DNA of 64,000 nucleotides, from assembly GCA_022457155.1 (NCBI GenBank), contig JAJGOT010000002.1, forward strand, positions 602,501 to 666,500. Reading direction: 5' to 3'. Numbering within the stretch: the first letter of the stretch is position 1; every line of letters starts with the position of its first letter. Positions 1-12,036 of this stretch are shown here, one piece after another. This DNA comes from Cladopsammia gracilis (lineage: Eukaryota > Cnidaria > Anthozoa > Scleractinia > Dendrophylliidae). Below the pieces are notes generated by a model. It saw nothing but the letters and a program-made list of their open reading frames with translations. It searched no databases and was not told the origin of the DNA. A program made the translations under genes and the position numbers.

Positions 1-3000
1 GCTGGCTATCGGTTCAGATATCTTTCTTAGCCATGGTAGGACGAGCTGCAAGGAGCGCCGGAATCCCGCCTCACTGGTCTCATTTTGTAGACCTTTAAAG
101 GCGGCATAAACCTCCGCTTGTTGCTCTTTGTCTTTGATGTGCTCGCCTATCGTACGCTGCCAACTCTGGTCAACATGCCAGCTACAAAGAAGCTTCTTGT
201 CAGGCGTAGAGAAGACAGAAGCCCATGTGTTATGATAGGCTTCTGCGTCATCGCTCATAAATATTTCTGTCTTCACGTCCCCACATCTCTTCCTGATGCT
301 TGCAAAAAATACCCTTAGGATATCGGCCGATTCTTTGTTGCTAATCAGCCATGCAACTGGGATGCCTTCATCATAGTCGTCAATTACTAGTACGGTTATC
401 AGTTGAAAATCGTAGGCATTTGTCCCATGGGTAGCATCCACACAAACTAGCTTCGTGGCGTATTTGACGAACATGTCATGTTGAAACTCAGTTTGAATTC
501 CCAACAGAAAATCACTGGATTCAATGCCGGCGTGGTTTGAGTTGTCTCCTTGGCTCTTGAAACAAAGAACAGAATTACAATCCTCCCTCTCCATCTCTGC
601 CACCCAATACATGATACTGTTTGCATCATCATGGTCTTTTTGCATGCAGCTGATGTTATACTGGTGCTTGATGTTATATAGGTCCAAACGCGTTGTCAGA
701 TAATCTCTTGTAAGAGGACCAGTTTGGCTGTCTCTTATGTAGTCCATGATGGCATTCATTTGGACCCCCTGTGCTAATTTTCTGGCTATGCAGGAGCGTA
801 TTTCCTTAGATGTCAGACTATGCGCAATGTCCTTTCTGTGTCCCACATGAGTCAAACAAAACTCTGCCGTGACTTCGCCAGTGGCAGCATCGACCCTTGC
901 AGTGATGAATGCTGGGCATGAACAGCCAGTTTTCAACGTTCCTTGAGATTAAGTGAGCGCTTTCCTTCTCCTTTCGATCCATACTCACCAGTCCTGTTGC
1001 AGTAGAACCAGGAAGTCTTGTGATGTTTTGCTCTTCAGTCTTCGGTCACCTCTTTGTTTTACGAACCAACTTTTCCCTATCTTCTCCTCGCATTCCTTCC
1101 ATTTGACGAATTTGTCCCAGTTAGCGGTCTCATTTTCAATCGTTAGGTCATGCCCGTGGAAAGAATTTAAGTGTTGAATCAAATCCTGTACCGTGTCATG
1201 AAAGTTTGCCGCGCTATGAAAGAAAATAAAATTTGAGCAAACATTGCTTAGGTGTACAACACGGATTTCACGCCCATTTCTAATCAGTTTTACTCAGTCA
1301 ATTAACCGCGAATTATTTGATCTATCTAAATTTGATTAAGTAACCTTAACAATTGGCCATTTGCATGATGACGTCATTTGACTACTACTACCAGAATTCA
1401 TTTCGTTTTTCCTTTCTTATTTAAATTTTGTAATCCCAGTACGGTTTAAATAACAATAGCCCTAATTTGCACTTCAAAACAAAAAACTGAAGGATTCTGG
1501 TAGTAGTAGTCAAATGACGTCATCGTGCAAATGGCCTATTTACTGAATCGCTACCGCTCAGCGTTTCTTTTTAGCACTTTTACCTAACACAGTACATTTT
1601 TAATCTAAACAATCCCTGTGGAATCTAATTAAAACTCTGGGTACACAACGTTACTGAAAATTGCTCACATTGACTACACCCTATTCACTTTCAGGCTGTT
1701 AAAAACAATCAGCGTTGTTAGAAGTCCTCTAACAATTGTTCTGTATGCAGCATTTCCTTTTTCCTCGCCTTGGGGTTTTTCATATTGTAAACAAAAAATA
1801 TAGATCTTTTTGTCTCACCTTGATTCTTTTCCTTTGCATTCGGGACAAATGACATAGTTGCTTCCCTTAGCTTTAGAGACTTCATGGGTTGCTGTGTGTT
1901 TCCTCTTTTTATGCTTGTACAGACAGTTTCGGCTACTCAACTGTAAGCTACAATGCTCACATTGGAATTTATTCAGGGCATTGTTTGATGCACGCACTGA
2001 ATAAGGAGAGGACTGACCGTCTGCTTCTGAAGAAGGAGGTGTCGCAACAGATGAAGTGGTACTCCTTGGACTTGTCGATGGGTGGTCACTGGAATTGGTT
2101 TTCATGCGGGATGGCTTGGGCGCTTTCGCTGAGTTAGTTGTTGTTTTAGGGGAAGTGGCTGTTTTGGGGGATGGTATTGCCATTGAACTGCTGCCACACC
2201 AAGTACCAGGCAATGGACCCGTGGGCGTAGAAGGCTGAGGTTTTTTTGCAGCACATGGATGTTCATTTGAAGAACGCATTCCTTGTGTAGACGTCTTGGA
2301 TTTCTTGGAAGAGGTCGAAGTTCCTGAAATGGGCCTTTTCTTACACGGAATAGGAACCTTATTTGTGGGAGAGTGCGCTTCCTTAGCTGAAGAAGACGTC
2401 TTTGGTAATAATGGTGATGCTGCTTTTGAAAACAATGGAGAGGCGGAGATTGAGGAGGCACCATTGGAGGCCTGGGCGTGAGAAGTAGGAGAAGAACATT
2501 CCGCAGACGATGAATCACTCTGCACTGCTTCTGGAGATAACTGGTAGGATGACGGGGCGCGATTATTTCGCGGCAACTTCAACCTTTTCTTGGAATTGCT
2601 AGCCGTGTCTTGGCGAATGCAGAACGAGTGGTCAGACTTTATAGGGGGAACGTTATCGCACCAACCATTTTGCAGCAGGACGTAATCAATGTCAATGCGG
2701 CCTTCAGCAAACTGACACATCAAAACCCGTCTCAAGTAGTAGGTATGTTGGGTCGGACGCTGAAGATAGATTGCCTCTTTTTTGTGCGGACCAATCAGGT
2801 ACTGAAAAAGGGGCTTATCTAAAGCTGCTAGGGCTGCGCAGATCAACACAATAACTCCACAGATATTGGAACACGTTTGCAGCGGGTAGTTACGACATCG
2901 CCAGTTGCACAAAAGGCCTAACCGACTGGTGGCCATAGGGGAATGAGCCATGAAAAGGTGAACATCATCATAACTACCTACACGGGGTATGTGTGCTGTG

Positions 3001-3329
3001 AAGCTGTTCACCATTTCTAGGATGTTTGGTGGAGGATTCCAGGCCAGCGAGTCACAGTAGATTATCTGCTTGTAGGGCCGCAGCTCAACAACAACCAGAA
3101 CCCAGTGATTGCCTGAGTTGTTTATGCAACCGATGAAGGTCTTGCCATTTGCATTTTTACCAACGTTGACAGCAAATACAAGCCGCTTCAGTGTTCCAAA
3201 ATTGAAACGTTTACTTTTCCTGGCCATTTCATTTGCGACACCGACGATGGTGTTAGGGCACAAAAGCATGGTATCTTGCTGCATGGTATTTAATTGGCTC
3301 AGCACCCATTGCACATGGTCAGTGGCCAC
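1..3329 (-). pseudogene. MULE transposase fused to ULP1-like protease (edge-truncated)
   Basis: Two-exon gene read leftward from an ATG at 3329. Exon 1 (3329-1819) encodes a ULP1/C48-like cysteine protease: NHWVLVVV (His), IIYCDSL (Asp) and CSNICGVIVL (Cys) in the first about 165 residues. A long Ser/Pro/Lys-rich linker follows, then a C2H2 finger (CEHC...H...H). Exon 1 ends at a GTGAGA donor; intron 1818-1214 ends in a pyrimidine-rich CATAG acceptor and the joined phase is consistent. Exon 2 carries a FLYWCH/WRKY-like Cys/His segment (FYCNRTGEYGSKG, CSCPAF, HVGH) and a MULE transposase core with VCVDATHGTN, MSDDAEAYHNTW and CSWHVDQSW. The zinc segment needs two frame changes (near 1000 and 950), so the copy is broken; the core is then open to base 1. 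ULP1-bearing MULEs are known. The C terminus and terminal repeats lie outside the window. Confidence 0.8.
1355..1536. repeat. Foldback MITE in the intron of the ULP1-MULE gene
   Basis: Near-perfect inverted arms of about 44 bp (1355-1398 and 1493-1536, outer ends GGCCATTTGCA / TGCAAATGGCC, each containing TGACGTCA) around an AT-rich centre. It lies inside intron 1818-1214, so it does not interrupt coding sequence. I could not fix a target duplication. Confidence 0.75.
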
Positions 3330-3670
3330 CCTCGACTTCCTGATGCAGCAAGGCGGGAGAGCTCATTAGGAATCAAACCTAAACGTTAAAGGTAGAAATG
3401 TCACGCAACTTGTCACGACTAGTTAAATTTCCATAAAAAGAGGGGGGCTTAATAGAGAGGGGTTGGGGGGGGCTGAATAACTTTTACAATTCCTAATCCA
3501 TTTAATTAGCACTATCAGAGAATGTCACGGAAGAATCGAATAACTTTAAAATAATAAAAATAAGATTCTGATTTCAGACGACAGAGTATTCTCTTTTTTC
3601 ACACATCCCATAATGCTTTACGCTTTGGGGGGTAAACAGATGAGCTTTCCCTTCGCAGTGGCGTGAAAAT
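3330..3670. other. Intergenic gap between the two DNA transposons
   Basis: No gene seen. It holds G-rich runs (about 3445-3475) and AT-rich sequence, and presumably contains the adjoining ends of the ULP1-MULE and of ISL2EU copy 1. I could not identify terminal repeats. Confidence 0.4.
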
Positions 3671-5248
3671 ATGGGGATAAACGACTTTTGTTGCGCCTCT
3701 GGTTGTTCAAACAACCGAAAAACAAGAGGAGATTTGGAGTATTACCGTATTCCAAAGAATATCAGCCGAAGACGAGTTTGGTTGAAGAGAATTCGTAGAA
3801 AAAACTTCTCGCCGACTGTTAACACACGCCTCTGCTCAGAGCACTTCATGGGAGGTCACAAGTCCGATGACATAAACAGTGTATCTTACAACCCTTCTGT
3901 GTTTAAACACAGCCACGATAAACCAAAGCTTTCAAGGTCAACAAAAACTAGCTCAAGGGCGACCAGAGAATCAAAAACAACTCCACCTTTCCGGAGAAAA
4001 AAGGTAAGGATTTGTAATTTGACTTGTGTGAAATCGGTTGAGTACATTCTGAGCTGGTTTTTTTTTTGTTTGTTTTAGCGAGTTGAAACTGCAAAAGGGC
4101 ATCCAAAACCAGACGTTTGTACCCCAGAGAATCATAAATTGTGGAGTCGGTGTTTGCCTGCGGACCATCCTTTAAAAGGGCACGACTACTGCAAGGGCCA
4201 GGTAGATTTAGGGTCACTGAATGTGGAACAATCTATAGTAAGTGAACTATCACAGCTTCACTGCAGAGTTAAAGAACTTGAAGAGGAAAATGAAAACCTC
4301 CGTTCAAAATGCCTTCTTTTAGAAGACTTAAGACTCGATGACAAGAAATTCCAATTCTGGACTGGATTTCCCAACCATGGAACCTTTAAAGCAATGTTTA
4401 ATTACCTGGAAAGTGTTGGAGCCTTAGGAAGAATGAGACATTGGAGAGGTTGTGAGATGTTTTCAAAGAATCGTGCCCCCAAACAAACTGGAACTAGAAT
4501 GGCCAAGTTGACGCCAGAGGAAGAACTATTCATGGTTCTTGTGCGCCTGAGAGTAGGATTAACTGTAACTGACTTGTCATTAAGGTTTGGAATAAGTGAG
4601 TCTAGCGTCAGCAAGATCTTTACCTCATGGATCAATCTTCTGCACTTTCATTTGAAATATTTGTGTGAAATGCCAGAAAGTGAATCAAATGGAAAGGCAA
4701 GGCAGTTTTCCAAGTTTCCATACTTGAAAGTAATCATTGATTGTACTGATATATTCACTCAGAAGCCTTCCTGCCTACAAGCAAACAAGGAAATCTACTC
4801 TAATTACAAGGGTCACACAACTTTTAAATTCCTTGTTGGAATAGACCCTCATGGAGCTATTGTGTATGTCTCACAAGCTTTGGGTGGACGTACCTCTGAC
4901 AAACATATCACAGCAAATTCCCCAGGATTAACTACAAAATTAAACAGGGGTGATGAGCTCATGGCAGATAGAGGATTTGCCGTACATGATTTGTTTGCTG
5001 ACGTGGGTGGGAAAGTGACTATTCCAGATTTCAAAGGGCAAGGAAGATCTCAACTAAACAAAATTGAAGGAAAAGGATCAGAAAAAAATTGCAGAGGCAA
5101 GAATTCATGTGGAAAGGGCAATTCAGCGAATTAAAACATTTCACATTTTGGACAATGAAGTCCGCTTATGCATGGCTCATTTAGCTGAGCAAATTTTTAC
5201 AGTCTGTGCATACTTGGTTAATTTTCAAAGCCCAATTTTACAGCAGTA
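3671..5248 (+). pseudogene. THAP-DDE transposase, ISL2EU copy 1
   Basis: Exon 1 (3671-4003) is a THAP-type C2CH finger: CCASGC near residue 7, a central Trp and RLCSEHF near residue 56. A GTAAGG donor and TTTTAG acceptor bound a short intron (4004-4078), and the frame continues in exon 2 from 4079. Exon 2 has a coiled coil (RVKELEEENENLRSKC), a helix-turn-helix of the type preceding DDE_Tnp_4 (DLSLRFGISESSVSKIF) and the DDE core: IIDCTDIF, MADRGF and HVERAIQRIK supply D, D and E. A frameshift near 5060 separates the second D from the E, so this copy is dead. THAP plus DDE_4 with a convergent YqaJ gene fits ISL2EU-type elements (family knowledge). The partner gene is at 9059-12036, minus strand. 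Confidence 0.8.
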
Positions 5249-6371
5249 AACGATTATTGGGCAGTACCTTCTTTTAACTAGGCACACATTACCTTAGTTT
5301 TAATATAAACATGAAAAAAACATACCTACCCAAGGAAGGATTTTGAAAATTCTAAAGGGGAAAGGGTGGGGGGGAAGGGAGAGGGTCTTTATAAAACAAT
5401 ACTTTTCCTGTAAAATGTTGGCTGTTAAGACCAGCCCCCCCCCCCATCTACTCGAAGATGAAACTGGAATTACCAAAGGGATGTAACATTGTTTGTTTTT
5501 TTTGGTGCGCGGGGGGGGGGGGGGGGGGGGGGTTTCTAACCAAAAATAAAGCTGTGAGTGGTATGGATATTTCCAGGAACAACACATTGCAACAACAACA
5601 AATCTTTATTCAATAAAAATACAAAGAGAAAATGCTTGCCCTCTGCAGGTAGCATAGTAAATAAACTAGTAACAAGAAATGTAGGGAAAATGGTAATATT
5701 AAAAATTACAGTAAATTGGTAAAACTCGGAAGGCAAATTGGGGGGAGTGGGATCTTTATAGGAAAATGATTTTCATGTATGTTATTTGAAGCATACCACT
5801 CCATAATTTTCCTGTTCATTATATGGAGGATACCGCTCCTGTGCTTAACGGCAAGATCCTGTTCGTTTTATTTGACTATCAATGCTATTCTGCGATTCAT
5901 ACATGTAGCAGTTGCTACTTCAATTACTCCTTTAACTATTTCAATTTCAATAAATAAGGGGTGCCTGGAATAAGGCCCTTAGTGACTCCTGATCTAATAC
6001 CAAATTCTCCCTTTGATTCACAGGCATGTAATAAGGTAAATGGGAAGGAGAATTTAGCAGTTTATCAGATGTCACTTGGGGCTCCTTCAAATGTTAGAAA
6101 AGGAAAAGTATTGACAGCAGAATTTCACTCCAATGTTATCACTCCAATGTTATGATTGTAAATGCATGGTACATATAGGTCAGAAAGAGTAATTAAATTT
6201 TAATAACTATTTTTACATATGTTTGTTCAGAAGCAAATAACCTACTCAAAACTCTGCTGCACAAAAAAAATTATATTATACATGCCTTTTGGTCACATTT
6301 TACAAAGAACATTATTTTGAACTCTGGTGTATATAAAAATGTATATCATTCTACAGATACTATAAAAGATA
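5249..6371. other. Noncoding stretch after the transposase
   Basis: AT-rich, no convincing coding sequence. Contains a C-run near 5435 and a G homopolymer of over 20 bases at about 5511-5532. Probably the interior spacer of ISL2EU copy 1 plus unrecognised repeats. Confidence 0.4.
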
Positions 6372-6376
6372 TATAT

Positions 6377-6529
6377 ATGTTATGGTTCAAATTTTTCTTT
6401 GGTTTAAATTTTTTTAAACCAGTTTGACTTTGTTTTTCTTTGTCTCATATTCATTACCATAACCTAAGACAAAAGAAAACAAAAATCAAACTGGTTTAAA
6501 AAAAATTAAACCAAAGAAAAATTTGAACC

Positions 6530-6537
<8 letters not shown>
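6377..6537. repeat. Foldback MITE family A, copy 1
   Basis: Inverted arms containing GGTTCAAATTTTTCTTTGG (left) and CCAAAGAAAAATTTGAACC (right), with inner AAACCAGTTTGA / TCAAACTGGTTT. A second copy of the same family lies at 8571-8706, on the far side of the Penelope-like element. Confidence 0.75.

Positions 6538-6566
<29 letters not shown>
6533..6566. repeat. (TA)n microsatellite
   Basis: Run of TA dinucleotides directly between MITE A and the 3' end of the Penelope-like element. Confidence 0.85.
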
Positions 6567-6569
<3 letters not shown>

Positions 6570-6664
6570 AAGTCTTCTCACGAACATCCAATGAGTAAAG
6601 ATTTGATCTTCATAATAAAAATATACTTAACATGAATGAAGACAAGATTTTTTGTTGTAAATCA

Positions 6665-6703
6665 CCTATATTTCGACCGGGTACACCGGCCTTCTTCAGG
6701 GTG
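6665..6703 (-). ncRNA. Hammerhead-ribozyme-like core in the Penelope-like element
   Basis: On the minus strand the sequence contains CTGAAGA, then a self-complementary arm (GGCCGG-TGTA-CCGG-like), then CGAAATA. This matches the CUGANGA - stem II - GAAA layout of hammerhead ribozymes known in Penelope-like elements. Stem I and the cleavage-site pairing were not verified. Confidence 0.45.
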
Positions 6704-6812
6704 AGTGACCGTTAACAAACGCAAAACACCACTGATGCAAGCAGCTGAAACAAGCGCGCGCGTTTTAAACCGTTAAAATGCGCGTTACATTCCTGCGCGT
6801 GCATTAAAGATT

Positions 6813-8237
6813 TCAATAACTTCTCTCTCGAACCGCGCGGTTCTGAGAATAGAAAAAGTCACTATCTTTTAAACCATGCGGCTTGAGGCTCTTCAGCCTA
6901 TACGCCCATTGTCCCTCTTTCTGTAACAATTCCCTTTCATTTGCAACTCTGTCAATGAGCAAAACGCCCAAGTCCTGTAAACCACGGTGACCTTCTGAAG
7001 AGAAATGTTGATAAATAAAGTCATCTTTCTCCTTTTGATTGTGTACGAGTTTTGCGTGTCCTCTAAGGCGGCTTTTGTGATTGTTGAACCTTAACCTAAA
7101 CTTCGTCATTGTCGATCCCACATACTGCATACCACACACCTTACAAAAAATTAAATAAATGACGTTTTTTGAGTTACAATCTAGGTTATAGTTAATGGAG
7201 TACGTCTTTCCCGTGACATGACTTGTGAACTTATTGTCCAGACTCAAATAATTACATACATCACATCGTCTGTCTCTACATTTGACAGTTCCTCTCGCTA
7301 TCCGTTGCGTTGGCTTCAACTTCGCATGAACTAGGTAATCCCTCAGATTCTTGGGTCGTCTAAAAGCAACCATCGGTAGATTGGGTACTGCGTTCCTGCA
7401 CCTTTCGGAGCAATGCAGCACTGGTTGCAACTCCTTAATTAGTCCTCCAATGTTCGGCAGGCTGGGGTGGTATGTCGTGACAAATGGTATCCTGTCATTT
7501 TTTTCTTTGATATAGGGCGCCAATACCTCCTCCCTGGATTTATTCCTCGCTTTTCGGATTTGTGCTGTTATGAAGTTTTTCTTGTATCCTCGGGCCATTA
7601 AAAAGTGACAAAGTTCCCTTGATCTTAGCTTAAAGGTTTCCAACAAAGAACATATTCTTCTTATTCTGGTGGCTTGGGCATATGGTATGCCTTCTTTACA
7701 ATGTTTTGGGTGGCATGAGGTTGAAAACAAGTACTGATGTTTGTCTGTCGGCTTGGTGTATAAATCCGTTTCTATCTTGCCCCCGTCGTTGATTACTTGA
7801 ACATCCAAGAAATTAATCTTGTCCCGCGACCAATTCCATGTAAACTTGATGGTTTCGTGGGCTGTGTTTATGTAATTTAAAAACTCAATGAGTTCTTCCT
7901 CACCTTTAGTCCACACAACGAAAATATCGTCAATGTATCTCCACCAGATGTCTGGTTTTACCCGTGCTTCAGAGAGCAGCTTTCTTTCCAAAGAATCCAT
8001 AAACAAAATTGCGTATGCAGGCGCCATTTTCGTGCCAATAGCTGTCCCCAATTTTTGCAGGTAATGTTTTTCATTAAACTCGAAATTGTTGTTCTTAAGG
8101 ACAAGTTCTGCCAAGTCGACTATGGCGTCCGTCGATATTTCTTGATCTTCTCTCCTATTCAACGCTTCCTTTATGGCTACAAGTCCTTCGTTATGGGGTA
8201 TGTGGGGATACAAGCCTACCACATCTATGGTGACCAG
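6813..8237 (-). pseudogene. Penelope-like reverse transcriptase with GIY-YIG nuclease (N-terminally truncated)
   Basis: Open from the junction at about 8237 to the stop at 6813, about 475 codons. It begins mid-RT with VTIDVVGLYPHIP, then GTAIGTKMAPAYA and the catalytic WWRYIDDIFV. The tail has a Cys-rich segment (CRDRRCDVCNYL) followed by a GIY-YIG-like domain: VIYLIFCKVCGMQYVGST, with RLRFNNHKSRL downstream. RT plus C-terminal GIY-YIG is diagnostic of EN+ Penelope-like elements. RT motifs upstream of the first aspartate motif are missing, as in 5' truncation during target-primed insertion. No internal stop is visible in what remains. Confidence 0.85.
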
Positions 8238-8418
8238 TATTGTATGTATATATATATACAATTATTTATTACTCGACTGTGACGTCATTTTACCATATAA
8301 GGAAAAGAGAACACGCAAAATATCCGAGCGTATTACATAGTGGATTGCTGTGTTACACCTGAGTGTCCTGGTTTGAAGACGCAAGCTATTATAAATAAAT
8401 ATTAGTCGATTAATAAAT

Positions 8419-8559
8419 CCCTTATTCGATGGTTTAACAAATAATACTTGCGGATATTTTATTTATTGCTCGCATTTTTTTGCCCCTGCGGGGCTCGAAA
8501 AAATACTACACAATTCGTAAAATATCCGTGTGTATTATCTGTTAATCCATCGAATAAGG
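8419..8559. repeat. Foldback MITE family B
   Basis: Arms CCTTATTCGATGG... and ...CCATCGAATAAGG enclose matching inner segments (TGCGGATATTTT / AAAATATCCG). No coding sequence. A related half-motif (AAAATATCCGAGCGTATTAC) lies just upstream at about 8318-8337. Confidence 0.7.
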
Positions 8560-8570
8560 TGTATGTATAT

Positions 8571-8706
8571 GTTGCGGTTCAAATTTTTCTTTTTGATTTT
8601 TGTCTTCCTTTGTCTCAGATTATGATAATGAATCTGAGACAAAGGAAAATAAAAACTAAACTGGTTTGAAAATTTTTAAACCAAAGAAAAATTTGAACCA
8701 CAACAT
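8571..8706. repeat. Foldback MITE family A, copy 2
   Basis: Same arms as the 6377-6537 copy: GGTTCAAATTTTTCTTT at left, CCAAAGAAAAATTTGAACC at right, outer GTTG/CAAC. The centre (TCTCAGATT...AATCTGAGA) differs from copy 1. Confidence 0.75.
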
Positions 8707-8881
8707 ATACAATGTGCCCTCCTGGTTGTTACCATAATGGCTTTATGGCAACTCCTGAACTTGGGCACAGGGATAAGTATCTGTATTATGAATTTTGGTA
8801 TCCTTTGAACCAAAGAAACTCTCCTTGATAAAGAGGTGAACGTAAGGAGAGGTTTGACTGTACATATACTTACAGTATTTA

Positions 8882-9045
8882 TATACAGCTATTTCAATTA
8901 ATGTCGTCGCATCCTAAAGCTCAAAGCCAAGACCGCGAGGTAGTATGGGTAGCTGTGAATATCTATAATAGCTTACTAACACATACTACCTTGCGGTCTT
9001 GGCTTTAAGCTTTCATCCGACAACGTTAATTGAAATAGCTGTATA
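8882..9045. repeat. Foldback MITE family C
   Basis: Long inverted arms: ATACAGCTATTTCAATTA at left and TAATTGAAATAGCTGTAT at right. Inner arms (AAAGCCAAGACCGC and GCGGTCTTGGCTTT) also pair. About 164 bp, noncoding. Confidence 0.8.
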
Positions 9046-9058
9046 CACACAAGGCAAA

Positions 9059-12036
9059 TCACTTCTGGGTTAGGGTAGAGTGATCCTTTAGTAAAACAGG
9101 CAGGAGGTGGTTGAAATAAAACTCTGTAAGCTTTGGCAGCCACTCAGACTCCCATTTGCTTTTTTGAAAGTAAATTCTTTGCACAAACAATCCATTTAAG
9201 CCAATACGAGGATCTGTCCACAAAGCAAAGTCAACCCATTCCATTCCTGATACTCCTTCTTGACCCTGGACCTGATAAAAGTAATTATGGTTTTCATCAA
9301 GCTGCAGATTGCCATGTTTTATTTTAAGGCAGAAAGACTTTTTCTTGCTTTCTTTAGGAGTTTGCTTCATTTGATATGCTTCTATGGATGTCATGCCTTG
9401 TGCTGATTCAATACATTTCACTTCCAAGCCACCAGTTGATAGCCTGGCATTGGGATCATAAACCAGCCTGTCAGGAGAAGCTCCTAACCATGGGAAATGT
9501 GTATTAATAAAAAGTCCACAGTTAAAAACCTTAGTTCCAGGAGAACCATGTTAATTTTGATATTGCATGTAAAGCTGAGCAGCCACATCTTAATTTTCAT
9601 TACCAAATCTAATGGCCTTCAAATGAGACAAAGAATTGCAAGTGGTAGATAGGCGGTTTGTGAGCTTTGACACATCCGCCTTTTTATGTTTAATAATGTT
9701 TCCAAAATTTGAAGCTGTCAATCTTAGCTGTCTTTGTTTAAACCAAAGTTTACTACATGACTGAGACCGAGTTGCTTTTTCAATCTCCCAGCACTGATTA
9801 ATTGAAACCTTGACATTGTTGCTGTAGAATTCCAAAGCACTATCCTTGAGGGGAGGTATTGAGGGAACTGGTACTGGATAGATAATGGGGGGTTGAAAAA
9901 TGTTTTCTTCATTAAATGTGCTATTTTCACAGGTTAGTGTCACAGGCCGCAAGGGGAGGTGTCTTTCCTTGGGATATTCACACTGTTCAGCTGGTTTAAT
10001 CACAGTCAATGGCCTTGTGTTCTCCTTCTCAGGTGCATTTTCACATGAAGCTAATGTGAGATGTGGGAGAGAAACATTTTCAGAGGAATCTTGAGGCAGG
10101 AGAATGGGTAGCAGTCTGGGGTCATCTTCTTTTATCTCATTTGGTAGCTCATGGATTTCAGCAAAAGCACATTCAGGTTCTGAGCACTTGCTTTTTAGCA
10201 GATAGTAAATAGGTGGCATGGATTTGCCATAGTTGGCTGCAAGTATTGCCATTTTCAAGTGTTGCTTGCTGAGTTCACAAGCTTCTTTACTTACATCATT
10301 ACAGGTAACTCCAAAGAATTGCTCTGAGACCGAGGGGGTTGCTCTAAATTTCTTTGTTTGAGGCTGCTCACCAAATCTTGATTTATAAAAGTGGATTTGT
10401 TCAATGGTTACTGGATCAACAGAGGCACCTACATGTAAAAAGAAGAAGTCTGATTTAAAAGTATTTTCATTCTTTCTAAACATCAGGTGGTACAATAAAC
10501 TAATTCCAGAAGTAATAAAGGTGACAGATCAACTAAGTTTTGTTTACCTTTAGGATTTGTCCAGTAGCAAGGCAATTCAGTGCAGGATGCATCGGGTGGT
10601 AAGGTGGTTTTACCCTCAGAAACAATGTCACAAAGTACAAACAACAGAGCACCAGCATGGCTGCAGTCACCTCGTAATCTGAAGAAGTAATATAGCGATG
10701 AGTATAAAAAAATATAATTTAAAAAAATGAGTACTCTGAGTTACGCTTTTTGTCAACGTCAAGAAAAGTCCACACCAAAGTCTTTTACCCAAAAATGTTA
10801 CCGCAAAATTCCTAACCCAAAAGAAAATTGCTTGGATCGCAAATTTCAAACCCAAAAACCCTGTCACTGTAACACCTGAGTACCCCCCCCCCGCCCCCTT
10901 AGGTAGAGAATTCAGTTTTATTAACACGTGTGATTGAAGTGCCCAGACACTAACTTTCAACTTTAATCATCTGTGTCAGAGATGTCTGTCTTAAAGAGGT
11001 GTTTTTTTAGGGAGAGTTGACTAAATAAACAGCTGAATTGTTTCCGCAGAATAAAAAAAACCAGCTTAATTGTAACAAATTGATAAAGAGATAACAAAAT
11101 GGACTGACTGGAGTCTGCTATACTTTTATACTTTTCGCAATTGAGTACAGTAAATTTCTAAAAGGACAAATTTGTTCTAAATTTTACAAATTATTTGTGT
11201 TACTTGCCCGACAGTGCAAGTGCAGTAAGCATACACAGGCTTGCTCGTATCCTTCTCTAGCACTATATACACAATCTTTGTTTCCTCCGGATCCGTGGAA
11301 AACGATGGATTACAGCATCCCCTTAACGCCCACATGTTGGGGTATTTTGGTAAAGAACAAACCCCGAAATATCAGATCAAAATTTGACAACTTTAAACTC
11401 TGGCTGGAGAAAATTGTAGACTTCTCTAGATAGCAAGCTTTACAAATATCTTAAATCAAACTCTAAAGTGAAACAGAAACATAAGCTTGCGTTACAGACT
11501 TTAAGATAAAAACAATAAGCTTAAGTTTCCTTGACACTGAGATGACACAGGTACAAGTGAAAACAAAACTCACGACCACATAGTGATAATCAGGCCGGGG
11601 AGTCGTACAAGATGTATCACAAGTGATTTGTACAAATATCAGATGCACATGAAAGGTCCATTAAGTTTTGTTACACTTAAGTTACTGCTTACTTTACTGA
11701 CTGAATTCCCTGTTTGTGCTGCCGAGCTCGAAGAGCCTTGTACTTTCGCACATCTCTTTGGCTGTATCCAACACCAAGCAACAATTCCTTTACAAGTGCC
11801 TCATCAACACCATTCGAGTCATTCTCGGTCCTTGACGTTGAGATGCCCAGTGCATTGCAAACAACATTGATAAGAGCTTTTTTTCCAAAGCTTTTCTCTA
11901 TGTCAACACCCAAGTTCTTACAAATTTGTTTCAACTTGCTCTTCCCTAATTTCGACACGTCTTTGAACGATTTTAAGTTAGTTTTTTTATTGTTTTTATT
12001 TTTTTTTATTTGCAATACACTTCTAATAAACACCAT
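9059..12036 (-). pseudogene. SAP/SWIM/YqaJ-type nuclease gene, ISL2EU copy 1
   Basis: Reconstructed from exon signals on the minus strand. Exon 1 (about 12036-11690): SAP-like segment (SKLGKSKLKQICKNLGVDI), ending near a GTAAGC donor. Exon 2 (about 11350-11210) ends VYAYCTCTVG, the CxC half of a SWIM finger, before a GTAACA donor. Exon 3 (about 10680-10553) begins LRGDCSHAGALLF, the CxH half, after a TTCTTCAG acceptor. Exon 4 (about 10431-9059) follows a TGTAG acceptor and carries the YqaJ nuclease: KLWFKQRQLRLTASNFG, LGASPDRLVYDP, GLEVKC and YFYQVQGQ. D...ExK supplies metal-binding residues. Two in-frame TAA stops (between 9545 and 9590) inactivate it. It converges with the THAP transposase at 3671-5248. 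Exon 2's upstream edge is uncertain. Confidence 0.7.

Larger units (their letters stand above)
6567..8237 (-). mobile_element. 5'-truncated Penelope-like retroelement
   Basis: Minus-strand Penelope-like element. It runs from an upstream breakpoint inside reverse transcriptase (about 8237, abutting a TATATA run) through RT, a GIY-YIG endonuclease and a 3' tail with a hammerhead-like motif (6665-6703). It sits in the spacer between the two genes of ISL2EU copy 1 and is flanked on both sides by family A MITEs. Confidence 0.8.

Noticed and set aside
5300..5587. Proline-rich frame opposite the G homopolymer
   Set aside because: Caused by the poly-G tract.
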